From contig NW_022098045.1 in the NCBI RefSeq assembly GCF_002288925.2, positions 592,184 to 656,183 of the forward strand: a DNA stretch of 64,000 nucleotides, written 5' to 3'. Source of the stretch: Delphinapterus leucas. Taxonomy: Eukaryota; Chordata; Mammalia; Artiodactyla; Monodontidae. A model generated the notes under the pieces. That model searched no databases, had not been told where the DNA came from, and was given only the letters and a program-made list of their open reading frames with translations. Below, piece after piece: positions 43,060-53,709 of this stretch (positions are counted from its first letter, which is position 1; each line of letters starts with the position of its first letter). A program made the position numbers and the translations under genes.

Positions 43060-45122
43060 CTTCTCTGAAGAATATGTAGCAGATAGTATAAAAAAGGCAA
43101 AATTAGGCACATCTAGTACTTTCTGGGTTTCAATTGGCAAATCTGAGTGGGCATCTCCTGTGGTAGGCAAGGGGAGAGTCATTTATTCACTTATGTATTC
43201 ACATCTGTGAATTTGGTGTTTGCCTCACTCTAATCATTCTTTTATATTGTACTGATCGTGTTGAACTAGGAGTTTTAAATCCAGATGTTGTTCTCATAAA
43301 ATCTTTGGAAGATATAATACAAATATAAATGAGGAAAATAGGACTCCTCTGTGGTACTGCTGTTAGGGCACTGTGATAATACTGGGTTTTATGTAAAGGT
43401 GAGAGAATATCATTGCACTATGTATCTATGTGTTAGGTGTATATTATTTGCCTTATCATCTATGTGCCTTATAATATGTGTGAATGCATAATATACTGAG
43501 ACATTTTAGAATAGATGTTTTACTTGTTATATATAGAATAGTATTTCCAGTGAAATCTCAATGTTCGATTATTTTTTGGTATATTGATAAATATTACATT
43601 TGAACACATACTATTTGAATTCAGTTATCACCTCTTAATAGGGGTCTTTTAATGTTGAATGTCTGTGTTCATCCTTATGAGCCTTACCTATATGACTCCC
43701 TCGAAGGTTTGGTCTTGCACCTCAAGACAGACATAACTGGGAAAGGTCTAGAGAAGTGCACTGCGTATCATGAGAATAGGGGGCTGTCTTCAGGAGAACA
43801 GATAGAAATTGACTTGAATGCTGTTATCTTGAACAATGAAGTCTGAAAGGAGACCTCACTTACGTCTGAGTCCAAGCCTAGGGAAAGTCATGAACACTCT
43901 GCCCCAAATCCAAGAACATCAGTGCTAGGAGGTCCACTTACAACTGAGAGAAATAGGTTTAGAGTTTAAATTTATGTAGTGGATATTTCTGTGAACAGCA
44001 TTTTACCCTAAGAGGAGAAACTGGCTTCTAAAGAGGCACAGAACAAATCTTTATGTAGATTAAGTATTTATACAATGTAAAAGAGAATATAGATATGTTT
44101 GGTAAATAGACCTCTTTGGACAGTATTCTCTCTTGACCCAGAGCTCTCTCACAGCACTTTGTTCGAGTCACCTATCATTTTGTAGAATGGTTTCTTGCTT
44201 TTTGATGTCACTGTCAGGTGTCACTGAAGGGTGGTCTAAGGGATTGTGGGTCTGACCTCACATGATGTTTCCTGTAAAGTTTTACCTGCCTCAGCAGGTC
44301 TTATCTCAGCTCTTGACCTTGACCAGAAGGTACTAGTATAAGTGCATTGTTACACTTGAGGCTATAAAATGATCAAATCATTTAATACTCCCTGTAAAAT
44401 TTCTCTAAATCAAGTCCACCCCTTGCTGCTGATAAAATAAAATTGGGTGTTTCTGAATTAAAACCAACACTTTTGGTTCAGGGTTCATTTGGGATAATTC
44501 CAGTACTCTGAAAGAGTTTGCTTTCCCAACTAAATGAAATTTATTTTGTAGGTTTAAAAATCGGTGTGTTAGATACCTTAGATGTAATATTATGTTCACA
44601 GATTAAATAGAGAGCTTAGAAAGCCCAATGCCATATATTTCTTTTCGACCCACAGCTTTTAGCTTCTGTGATGGAAGGACTCGGGTGTATGGGCTTGAAT
44701 AACACAGTGTCTTTTATATAAAAACCAGAGCAGCAGAAAAAACCAGGCTAGAGTACGTGGCTCAGGCTTCAAGCAGGTTGCTGCTTGAATCGGGAGCTGG
44801 TGGAATAACTTCCTAGTCCTGTAGAGACAGTCAGGGTTCTAAGGTGGGTGTCCAGGGATAAGGGATCTATCAGGACCCTGACGATTTGGGGAGCAGTGAT
44901 GGGATGGTGTGAATGCCTGAAGTAAGGGCAGTAGGTGCCATGGGTTGCAGTCTGTGGAATCAAGGGAGGGGAAATCATATTTTGAAGAGCCCATTTCTGG
45001 GAAATTGTGAATCTGTCTGCTTAAATTGCAGGAGTGATCTATTTATCTACTGTCATTAGAGTATGAAGCATTCACTTTAATTGAATTTTCTGATAACTGA
45101 AGCTTACCTAATTAAGCATCCA
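43060..45122. other. Intronic DNA, no gene recognised
   Basis: About 2 kb without recognisable repeats. Short frames (43652-43846 plus, 44769-44978 minus) have no domain. Confidence 0.4.
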
Positions 45123-45132
45123 ATTAAAATTG

Positions 45133-45330
45133 CTAGTGGGAAGCAGCCACATAGCACAGGGAGATCAGCTCGGTGCTTTGTGACCACCTAGACGGGTGGG
45201 ATACGGAGGGTGGGAGGGAGATGCAAGAGGGAGGGGATATGGGGATATATGTATACATATAGCTGATTCACTTTTTTATACAGCATAAACTAACACACCA
45301 TTGTAAAGCAATTATACTCCAATAAAGATG
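45133..45330 (+). repeat. L1 LINE 3'-UTR fragment, plus orientation
   Basis: The only young-type L1 3' end in sense orientation: AGCCACATAGCACAGGGAGA, TTGTGACCACCTAGACGGGT, GGGAGGGAGATGCAAGAGGG, ATAGCTGATTCAC and ATTATACTCCAATAAAGATG. The polyadenylation signal AATAAA lies at about 45321-45326. Flanking duplication TTAAAATTG at 45124-45132 and 45331-45339. There is almost no A tail. Confidence 0.9.
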
Positions 45331-45344
45331 TTAAAATTGTCTTA

Positions 45345-46184
45345 AAATATGTTTCTGAATTGCACACACTTATCTCCTTTCTTAACAATCTATTGAATAT
45401 AATTTTCCCTTTTGTTCATCTCTCATGGTCATTATATAGTTCAGTGATGCTCTTTGGGCTGGAGATGTGTGGAGCTATTGCTCCTGTGCCAAGTGTTCCC
45501 ATATTGCTGTGCTTTATACATTCTTTTGCTTATCCTTTATGTTGTAAAGAGGGTGTCTTAGCTGTGTCTCAACAGGGATTGAGGATCTTGCTATTTGCTT
45601 ATATGGTGGGCAGTGACCCCCAAAGTATCTGTTCTCATGAGTTGAACATATATGAGGAAATGCTGTTTTGACTAGAGGCCACGATGAGAGAGGGGAATGG
45701 AGGGTACTGTGCCCTAGGAAGGAGGCCTTAGCCATATTGAGAGAGAGAGACTGTAAGACAAAGCCGAAGGACCCATTTTCATGAGGTGGTCTGAGAAGTG
45801 TGGGCCGGGAGAGGGCTGCTTCAGGATCCAGGTAGCAGAGTGTAGCTCTGGGGTGATGGTGCCTGAGGCAGTAGCTGTGGGCTTCAGTGCCTTGAAGGTT
45901 TAAAGCATTAGGACACCCGGAGAGAGCATCCTGGGCAGAAAAGTGGCATTCCCCAGTAGTCACTGGCCTTCAGTGAAGAGGCCCAAATAGAAGGTCATGA
46001 AAGGACTGGTGGTGAGCACGACTGATAGACTCCAGAAATGAGAGAAGGTTGCTGAGATCCAACAGTCCTGTGGCAAATTTTGGTTATTGTTACCAAGACC
46101 TCTTTGTACCTGCAGGTATTGAGGCTTGTGGAAACTCCCATTGAGCTTGTTTTCTGAATCTGCATTACTGTCAGGATTTCAATG
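45345..46184. other. Intronic DNA, moderately GC-rich, no gene recognised
   Basis: 45610-46060 is richer in G than its surroundings on plus and could be an old, unassigned repeat. The 149-residue minus frame 45514-45963 crosses it but has no recognisable domain. Confidence 0.35.
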
Positions 46185-46782
46185 TGCTGTTTATGAGCAC
46201 AGACGCTGGAGCCAGAGTGCCTGGGCTTGAGCCCTGCCTCCAGGACGGTCTTAGGTTGGGTTCCCTGGGAAACGGGTTCTGATTGGGCAGGAAGTTTATT
46301 GGGGCTTGCGCTGAGGTATAATACCTGTGAGGGAGTGAAGGAAGTTAGATTGGGCACAAGGAGGAGTTGAAGTCGATTCGATGGTAGCAAAGGCTTCTGC
46401 TGATGCCCTCAGGAGCTCTGGAGCAGAGGAGACCCTTCAGAGTTGCCTCTTCTTGAGGTAAGGGAGCCAGGCCTTTTTACCCCATGTCAACCAGTCGTGA
46501 GATGTGGGCTGCCCTTGGCCAGGGCACTGATTTTGAATCAGGTGGCTCTCCAGAGCAAGACTGAGCTGGGCGTTGTCAGTCACCCAACATTCCCACGGGG
46601 AAGCCCCTCCTTTATGAGGGGAGATCTGGGTGATACAGCATGGCCCCCAGATCCTTAGTGCTCCAGCTCTTCATCTGAATCCACCTCCTTTAAGTCCTAG
46701 GCTTTCAGTAAGTTAATATATGTGAAATGCTTAGAAAAGTTTGTAGCACATAGTATGATTTAGGTGTTCTTTACTATGATCA
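46185..46782 (+). repeat. MIR SINE split by an unassigned ~450-bp insert
   Basis: The MIR 5' half (TTATGAGCACAGACGCTGGA, GCCAGAGTGCCTGGGCTTGA) is at 46185-46250. A MIR 3' end (TTAATATATGTGAAATGCTT, TTGTAGCACATAGTATGATT) is at 46700-46782, in the same orientation. Between them lies GC-rich DNA beginning TTAGGTTGGGTTCCCTGGGA that looks like an inserted repeat of unknown family. Confidence 0.5.
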
Positions 46783-46784
46783 TA

Positions 46785-49364
46785 CCTGACTTCATCACCT
46801 CTACCTTTCCTTTATAATATGGTTCTTTTAATACAATTTGAGTTTGAAAGCTAATGCTCTCATTGTTAATTTTTTCTAATTTTCTTTGCAAGAGGAAAAA
46901 GTCTGACAATATCCTTGTAAGAACATTAATTTAGTGTACTATGTATTTTGGTAGTATTCGCATTTTTAATTTTTACTGGAAGAAAGGTGCAAAAGAAATA
47001 ATCACTGATGATGAAATTGGAAGGATTTGGGCATATGGTGAATGAAATTTTTAGGTAGGGGTGTGTGTGTGTCATTTTTAGCCTCCCTCAGAGTAACTTA
47101 GGTGAGGACCTTCCAAGTTTATGGGACATGGACCCGCCTCTGCTGTTGCGTTGGGGAGTGGTAGGATACAGCAGTTCATGGCCAGGTGATAGTGTCCGTC
47201 TCAGAAGGTCCCCAGAGTCTTGATCTTTGTCTTTCCTGTCACTCTGGTTCTAGATCTGAACATTACAACACAATCAGTAAATACAGCATTGCCAACTTAA
47301 TTAAGTTGCTTCATTTCTTAAACATTTCAGAATCATTCTTTTCAACATTTCAGTATTTAAATTCCATAAATATAGAGCGGGTCACCTGGAGTGTTTTAGA
47401 AATTTGGTTTTGATTCAAAGTAATGTTCTCATGGAGGCTCGGTCCCTGCCAATTCATTTCTCATTCACTTGGGGACATGGCTAATTCCTTTGGGCAGTTT
47501 CTATCTCCTTCGTATTTGTATGGATGGAAAACGTTTCATTTGAAATGACTTACTTGATTGACCCCCTACGCACCAGGCAACTATATCATAGTAAGTTGTT
47601 TATTTTGCCCTGTTAACGTTAAAGCAGTGATAGTTAATTATGTGTGCCACAAAACACTTCTTTAAAACATAAAGTTTGTCTCTTTCTTCTCTTTGCACCA
47701 ATAGTCCATTATTGGCATATCCTAATAAAGCCAGCAGAGCAGAGGAGGAACTACTGTGATACTTCCTTTCATGGAATTCTTTTAAAAAAAGACCTTCCTT
47801 GGATTCATTTTCTTCCTTAGTTTTAAGTTGCTTGTAGCTATTCTCAATTTCTTTTAAAGAAATGAGAATATTTGGAGTAAACCATGAAAAATAATTTATC
47901 TACATATTTATTATACAGTGAACCATAGATGATGAAGATTATATGGAATACATAGTAAATATCAAGCCCAGTCAATGAGAAAATTTATCTTAGCTGCTTT
48001 GGTGTTACCTTATATTTGGGTTGAGCAGTGCGTTGTGGGTTCCATGCAGAATTCCATAGTTAGTTTTGTTATGTGAGCCGGGAGCCTTATGGAGAATCTC
48101 ACTTCAGCAACCAGCAAGGTTTTTTTTTTTCCCTATTGAGATTAGGAATGTCAAGTACATTTAAGATTTTACTTCCACGTTTTTTTTTTGTTTGTTTTTA
48201 TTTTTGGGGGAGGTGAATATTGATAAAAGATTTAAGGTTGACTAATAGATGTGTAAAAGGTATTACTGTTTAAAGTGGTGAAAACTCATCTCATAATAAG
48301 CCCTTTCTAAAACCAAAGATGACTTTTAAAACTGTGCATTTTGGGGATTAAAATACATAAACCCTCTTTTCAGAGAAATGTTGAGCTCCATGTAATGGAA
48401 ACAAGTCTCATATCCAAGAAGATTATGTCAGTACAGAATTTAATTCTCTAAAACATGAAATTATGACATTTGTATATATGGTCTTTCAATGTGTAGGAGA
48501 CATGAAGTAAAAAATGAATATTTTGGACAAAATTATTTATTGTTTCCAAAATGGACATGGGTAAGAGTGATTGTATCTTGTATATTGTCTATTTAATCCC
48601 AGACCAACCACAATTACCATGTGATTGCTTTGCAGAGCGTGGCCTGCTACTGACTCTAGAAGCCACTTCATGCCTCCTCTTTTTTTTTTTTTAGCATGAA
48701 TGCAGGCGGATTTTTATGTGGGTTTTAGTTATAGTCTGGTGAAAAAAAATTCTCAATCTTGGGCCATTGTTTTGAGTTTTAAAATGAATAAATTAAAACC
48801 AGAATATATTGTAGATAAGAAGGAAAAATTGTCTAACAAAACCCAATTTTTTATTTAAATAGAAGGACATTACTTTCATATAGAGTATTACTCAAGGTTA
48901 ACCAATTCTTAGCTTGTCCATCTAAGTTTATATGTGTAGTACAGTCATGGACATTAAATGTTTGCTTAAATGATCACTAATACAGTAGAAATACATTAAA
49001 CTAGACTTTACTCTCAGAGTTGTACATATGAAATCTTTAGTAAAATCACTATTATATTACTTAAATAAAAGATAGAAGAGGAAGGATACATAATAAGCAT
49101 CTCACTGTGAATTCCAGTGAAACCACATTATTAGAATTTACATTTTTTTTGAAAATTAAGGGCTAGTTTTTACTCAGTGATACTCAAAGGTTAACCAAAA
49201 GGAAAAGGAAGGTTCCAGATGGGTGTCAGCTGTTTGGTCTAATGGTCTAAATGAAATGGGGAAAAAAATGAAAAAGAAATCATGGGCTTAGACTAATGGT
49301 TCAGTTTCCAGCTGTAAACCTGGTGAGTTCGCTTTAAGTGCGGTTTGCTGCAAATTGATGATGG
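46785..49364. other. AT-rich intronic DNA, no gene recognised
   Basis: About 2.6 kb with no clear repeat or coding signal, apart from several short T homopolymers (48120, 48180, 48680). Confidence 0.4.
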
Positions 49365-49455
49365 TTTTTAGCACTTAGCTTCTTATCTCCAAAGCACTTT
49401 CCAAATGTTGAATAATTAATTGCCACAACCCCTGTGTGGGGGGTAGAATCGCAGG
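49365..49455 (-). repeat. Possible MIR fragment, minus orientation
   Basis: TTTTTAGCACTTAGCTTCTT, CAAAGCACTTTCCAAATGTT and CACAACCCCTGTGTGGGGGG resemble a reversed MIR-like 3' half. Confidence 0.4.
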
Positions 49456-49459
49456 CATG

Positions 49460-50560
49460 ACTCTCTGTTTACCAGGAAACCATTATGGCAGAGTCTGTAA
49501 ATGTTGATTTTTATTTTTAGAGGTTTCTGTGCTTTCCAAGGTGACCAGCTTTTTAAATGCTGTCCTGGTTTCCAATCACAGGGTCATGGGAAAAGTAATC
49601 AAGGATGTTGAGTACTTGAAAACTTTTTCTTCTCATTGTTCCCATTGTTTTCATCTCACTTCTGCCTGCTCATCATTTTGGAATACAATTTTTTTTGTAA
49701 AAAAAAGAAAAATGTAATAGTAAGTATCAGTAAGTTTAGTCTCTGAAATTAGTACACTCTCATCTCATATGGCAAATTCAAAATTTGGGAAACCTGGTGG
49801 AGCAATGGGAACAAATCTAAGTGGCAAAAAAGTCACATTCTGAAAACAGTTTTAATAAATTAATGAATCTTTCAAACAGTAGTTTTTATAACTTTAACTT
49901 AACCTTGGAGTATGTATATATATTGAATAGTGTATTATAGACAGTTGAGCTATGTGACATATATAGAAGATAAACATTAAAAAATTAGAGCACAAGAAAG
50001 AAGATAAGAGGCTAATTTAGTATAGAATGAAATGGATAACTGAACACTGGCGTTAATAAATCTGAAAGGAGCTTGAGAAGAGGGACGTCTTAAGTGAAGG
50101 TGCAATATGACCAATATGACAAGAGCCTTGAGGAGGGTGGGTGGCTTCCGGTGGCAACCACGGCTTACCAGATGACAATACCTACATTAGCCAGACTGAT
50201 TCCTGGCTCCTTTGTGTTGCCAGCCTCAGGATGTCTACTGATTAGCTCTCTGGAGAGATGCAGCATGAAGTCACTGTGGCAGACGCAGGAGGCTATCCAT
50301 CCCTCAGGTTCTCAGCCTTTGAAATAGAAAAAGAGCCAGGGCCTTCCCTTAAGAGCAGTTAACTAAACTGTTTATGTTTTGAGAAACTGACCAGATAACA
50401 AAGAGAATCCTGTGGTAATTGTCTCTGATAAGTGCTGAGTTTCTTTGCGTATGATGAACACCTTTAAAGGCAGCCAGAGTTCGATTCTTCATGTCGTTTC
50501 AAGGAGATAAAGTCCTAGAAATCTTAGAAGTGTCTGCTTACACTTGTCTACTGAATGCAG
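49460..50560. other. Intronic DNA, no gene recognised
   Basis: No repeat was recognised. The frame at 50094-50327 (plus) has no recognisable domain. Confidence 0.4.
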
Positions 50561-50564
50561 AGAT

Positions 50565-50700
50565 AGGTTCTTAATTTGGAGGTCTGGGGTCCACAGTTGG
50601 ACCTTAGGCTGGGGCTCATGAACCCCCAGATATTGTATACAGAATTTGTATGTATATATGTTTTTGGAAGAGTGCATCCAAAGGATTCATGTGTTGCTAA
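50565..50700 (-). repeat. Possible hAT-like DNA transposon fragment
   Basis: TTCTTAATTTGGAGGTCTGG, GGGGCTCATGAACCCCCAGA and ACAGAATTTGTATGTATATA resemble one half of a common mammalian hAT nonautonomous family. The related other half appears separately at about 51500-51570. Confidence 0.35.
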
Positions 50701-51495
50701 AGCGGTGACATATACAAAATATTTTATATTTAATGTGGACTAGTGTCCCTTAACAATGTTTACTTAGTCCCCTACAAATAACAAAACAAAACATTAGTTT
50801 TTAGCTATCTACTTCCCCCCAAGTCTGGGTGGAAAGGAAATGAGAGCCCTTCAGCTCTAGGATATCACCTCTAAAACTCTAATGTTTTATGTTATCAGAA
50901 ACATCAGAAAGTGCAATGATGCAATCAAAACCAGTGAACATGGTTATTTAACTACAGTGCATTAAATTTGGAAAGGTAGTGATCAAGTCCAGCTTATCTA
51001 CAATCAGTCATGGGGCTTTCTTGCTATCAGATCTGAAGAAGGTATGCCCATAAGGATCGGCAGCTTTGACTGCATTTGTACTTTAGCTTACTTTCAGACA
51101 TGAGGTACTTTGATAGCATTTTTGTGGGAAACTGCGCATTGAATATGTGATACCTATGGGAAGTAAGGGAATTCCTTGCCTCCCCCTGTGGGGTTCCTTT
51201 TATAAGCAATGTAGTTATTTTCCTGAATATTGGTAGATTAATTTAATTTTTGTAAATAAGATCATGTTTATGTGAAATTTTACAAATAAGATCTTGATTA
51301 CCACTCATTAGGGGAAGCTTGATATTTAAAAGAATACTGCAATATAAGAGATTGGTAAATACTAGTGCAAAATAATACCAGAAAATTAGGGTTCTTTACT
51401 TGAGTTCAGAGTTGGCCTTTGCGGGGCAGGGGTTCAATAACCTCATGAAAATAGAGCACCATTTAAATTATATATTCATCTATCCATTTTATTTT
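50700..51495. other. AT-rich intronic DNA
   Basis: No gene is seen. A diverged direct repeat (TTTGTAAATAAGATCATG / TTTACAAATAAGATCTTG) is present at about 51247-51297. Confidence 0.4.
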
Positions 51496-51499
51496 GAGG

Positions 51500-51572
51500 T
51501 TATTATCTATAGCTTTCATCAGATTTTCAAAAGACCATGGCCCCAAAAGAGGTTAAGAATCACTCACTTATA
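51500..51572 (-). repeat. Possible hAT-like transposon end
   Basis: TATAGCTTTCATCAGATTTT and CAAAAGAGGTTAAGAATCAC resemble the terminal part of the family seen at 50565. The assignment is tentative. Confidence 0.35.
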
Positions 51573-51710
51573 ATGTCAGAGTCTTATATGTGCTTGTCTA
51601 AAAAGAACGCTTCTATTTTGAAGATTTTGCTCAACTTCAGAAATTTAAAGAGGGGTCATTGATAAAGAATAAAATGGTATGACAAAATGGACCTCAAAAG
51701 GGTTTAGGGC

Positions 51711-52064
51711 TGCTGTGGTTTGAATGTTTGTGTCCCCCTCCAAATTCACATGTTGAAAACTTAATTCTCAAAGGTGATGGTATTAGTAGATGCGGCCTTT
51801 GGGAGGTGATTAGGTCATGAGGATGGAGCCCTTGTGAATGGGATTTGTGCTTTTGTAAGAGATTCCACAGAGCTCTGTAGTCCCTTCTGCCATGTGAGTA
51901 TACAGTGAGAAGTCTGCAACCTGGAAGAGGGCTCGTACCTGACCATGCTGGTGCATGGACTGGTCTAGGACTTCTGGTCTCCAGAGCTGTGAACAAAAAA
52001 TTTCAGTTGTCTATAAGCTTCTCATCTGTGATAATTTGTTATAGCAGCCCGAAGGGACTAAGGC
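51711..52064 (+). mobile_element. Solitary ERVL-MaLR LTR (MLT1/MST-like)
   Basis: Begins TGCTGTGGTTTGAATGTTTG and continues with CAAATTCACATGTTGAAAAC, GGCCTTTGGGAGGTGATTAG, GGTCATGAGGATGGAGCCCT, CTTCTGCCATGTGAG, GGACTTCTGGTCTCCAGAGC, and ends GTTATAGCAGCCCGAAGGGA CTAAG. This is the classic MaLR LTR order, nearly full length (~350 bp). No internal sequence or second LTR is seen. It is an old, noncoding relic. Confidence 0.85.
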
Positions 52065-52065
52065 T

Positions 52066-52193
52066 GAAAGTTATGGAGATTCATTACACAACATTGTACA
52101 TATATTTAACACTACCGAACTGTACACTTAAAAATGGGTGGTTGGAAAATTTTGTTACATGTTTTTTGCCACAAGTAAAAAAAAAAAAAAAAA
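52066..52193 (+). repeat. Old L1 3' end, plus orientation
   Basis: ACTGTACACTTAAAAATGGG, AATTTTGTTACATG and TTGCCACAAGTAAAAA resemble the 3' end of older L1 subfamilies. A 17-nt A run closes it. It lies directly next to the MaLR LTR. Confidence 0.55.
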
Positions 52194-52194
52194 T

Positions 52195-52498
52195 TAGGGC
52201 TGAGTTCAGTGCTTGATAAATATGTATTAGGTTTGACAAATACCTAAGAAGATAAGAAAGATCAAACCAGCGCCTCTCAATTAACTGAGGGCCTGGGATT
52301 GAATATGTGGGTTAAAAAAATCTATGGATAATACATGAAATCTCATTATGATCAATAGTTGGAACAGTTTCACGCATGAAATGCACATTCATTTTGATTC
52401 TGTATATATAAAAAAAGGAGAGAGTGGTTTCTTACTCTATTGATTGGTTTGGGTTTTATTTCTTGGTTTAGGTTTTATTTCCTCTATGATGGCTATCT
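52195..52498. other. Intronic DNA, no gene recognised
   Basis: Nothing recognisable in about 300 bp of AT-rich DNA. Confidence 0.4.
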
Positions 52499-52499
52499 A

Positions 52500-52748
52500 T
52501 TGGAGGCATATCATGCAGTGCTTAAGTATTCAGGCCCTGGCAGCAGACCAAATGGTCATTTTGTTTTGCCATTTATGACTGTGGTCTTGGGCAAGTCAAT
52601 TAACAGCATCCTTGTGCCCCTCATCTGTAAAATAAGCATAACAATAGTACTGATCTCATAGGGTAGCTGTGGAAAATCAAATGCTCTAGCATATATTGAC
52701 AGCGGTGCCTGTCTCATGGCAAGGACTTAATAATTGTTAGTTTATTAC
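52500..52748 (+). repeat. MIR SINE, plus orientation
   Basis: Nearly full length: CATGCAGTGCTTAAGTATTC, TGACTGTGGTCTTGGGCAAG, CCCCTCATCTGTAAAATAAG, GATCTCATAGGGTAGCTGTG and CATGGCAAGGACTTAATAAT follow the MIR consensus in order. Confidence 0.8.
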
Positions 52749-52749
52749 G

Positions 52750-53211
52750 ACTTTTGGAGTGATGCCTACCAATAAGATAGATAAGATACTGCAGGCTGAA
52801 AGGACAGCAAGAAGAAATGAGATGTTGGCTGTGCTCCAAATGCTATAATCTTCCCTTGAATAAATGAGAGTTGATGGTTTATGTTATTGACACTGGTGTG
52901 AAGTCTCTCGGAGAGTTTCATTTGATTTAATATGTCTAGACACATGGGTCTTCCAAACAATATTTCTGAGCTTATTAATTCAGAGGTATAAAAATTTTAA
53001 AAATCTGTAACCATGTGTGAGGATAAAGTTTTAGGATATGTTTCCATAACCTTAAAGAAAACTATGCCTATAGGTACATATTAGTGTTGCTTTTAAAACT
53101 AAATATGATTTCACATCATTTCACACACACATAAACTAAACAAAGGTCACAGACGGTAAAATGAATTTTAAAATGTTGAGATCAGATCATTTAGTGAATA
53201 AACTTAATTTT
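52750..53211. other. Intronic DNA, no gene recognised
   Basis: No repeat or gene was recognised. Confidence 0.4.
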
Positions 53212-53212
53212 C

Positions 53213-53375
53213 GGGACTTCCCTGGTGATCCAGTGGTTAAGACTTCACGCTTCCAATGCAGGGGTCCCGGGTTCAATCCCTGGTCAGGGAACTAGATCCC
53301 GAATGCCGCAACTAAGAGCCCGCATGCTGCAAGTAAGACCCGGTGCAGCCAAGTACATAAATAAATAAAATTTTA
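53213..53375 (+). repeat. Minimal/intermediate tRNA-derived SINE
   Basis: Starts GGGACTTCCCTGGTGATCCA, has the B-box-like GGTTCAATCCC, a short GC-rich part GCCGCAACTAAGAGCCCGCA, and an AAATAAATAAA tail. It is intermediate in length between the ~130-bp minimal class and the short CHR class. Confidence 0.8.
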
Positions 53376-53502
53376 AAAAACAATTTAAGTTTCATCTTTC
53401 TGTAGTGGTAAAAGAAGCTCTGGAAGTGGGAGAGTGATGCAGAATTTGCTACTTCAAATTCTTCTTTATGAATCACTTCATAGTCTTCCAAACATCTTTG
53501 TA

Positions 53503-53708
53503 TTTTTTTTTTTTTTGCGGTACGCGGGCCTCTCACTGTTGTGGCCTCTCCCGTTGTGGAGCACAGGCTTCGGACGCGCAGGCTTAGCGGCCATGGCTCA
53601 CGGGCCCAGCCGCTCCTCAGCATGTGGGATTTTCCCGGACCGGGGCATGAACCTTTGTCCCCTGCATCGGCAGGTGGACTCTCAACCACTGCGCCACCAG
53701 GGAAGCCC
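53503..53708 (-). repeat. Short-class CHR-type SINE
   Basis: Poly-T of about 14, GCGGTACGCGGGCC junction, GC-rich body and tRNA head ending CCAGGGAAGCCC. A flanking duplication is not clear. The 102-residue plus and 125-residue minus frames here are repeat-derived. Confidence 0.92.
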
Positions 53709-53709
53709 A

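Noticed and set aside
51711..52064. A complete endogenous retrovirus
   Set aside because: Only one MaLR LTR is seen, with no internal region or partner LTR within the window.
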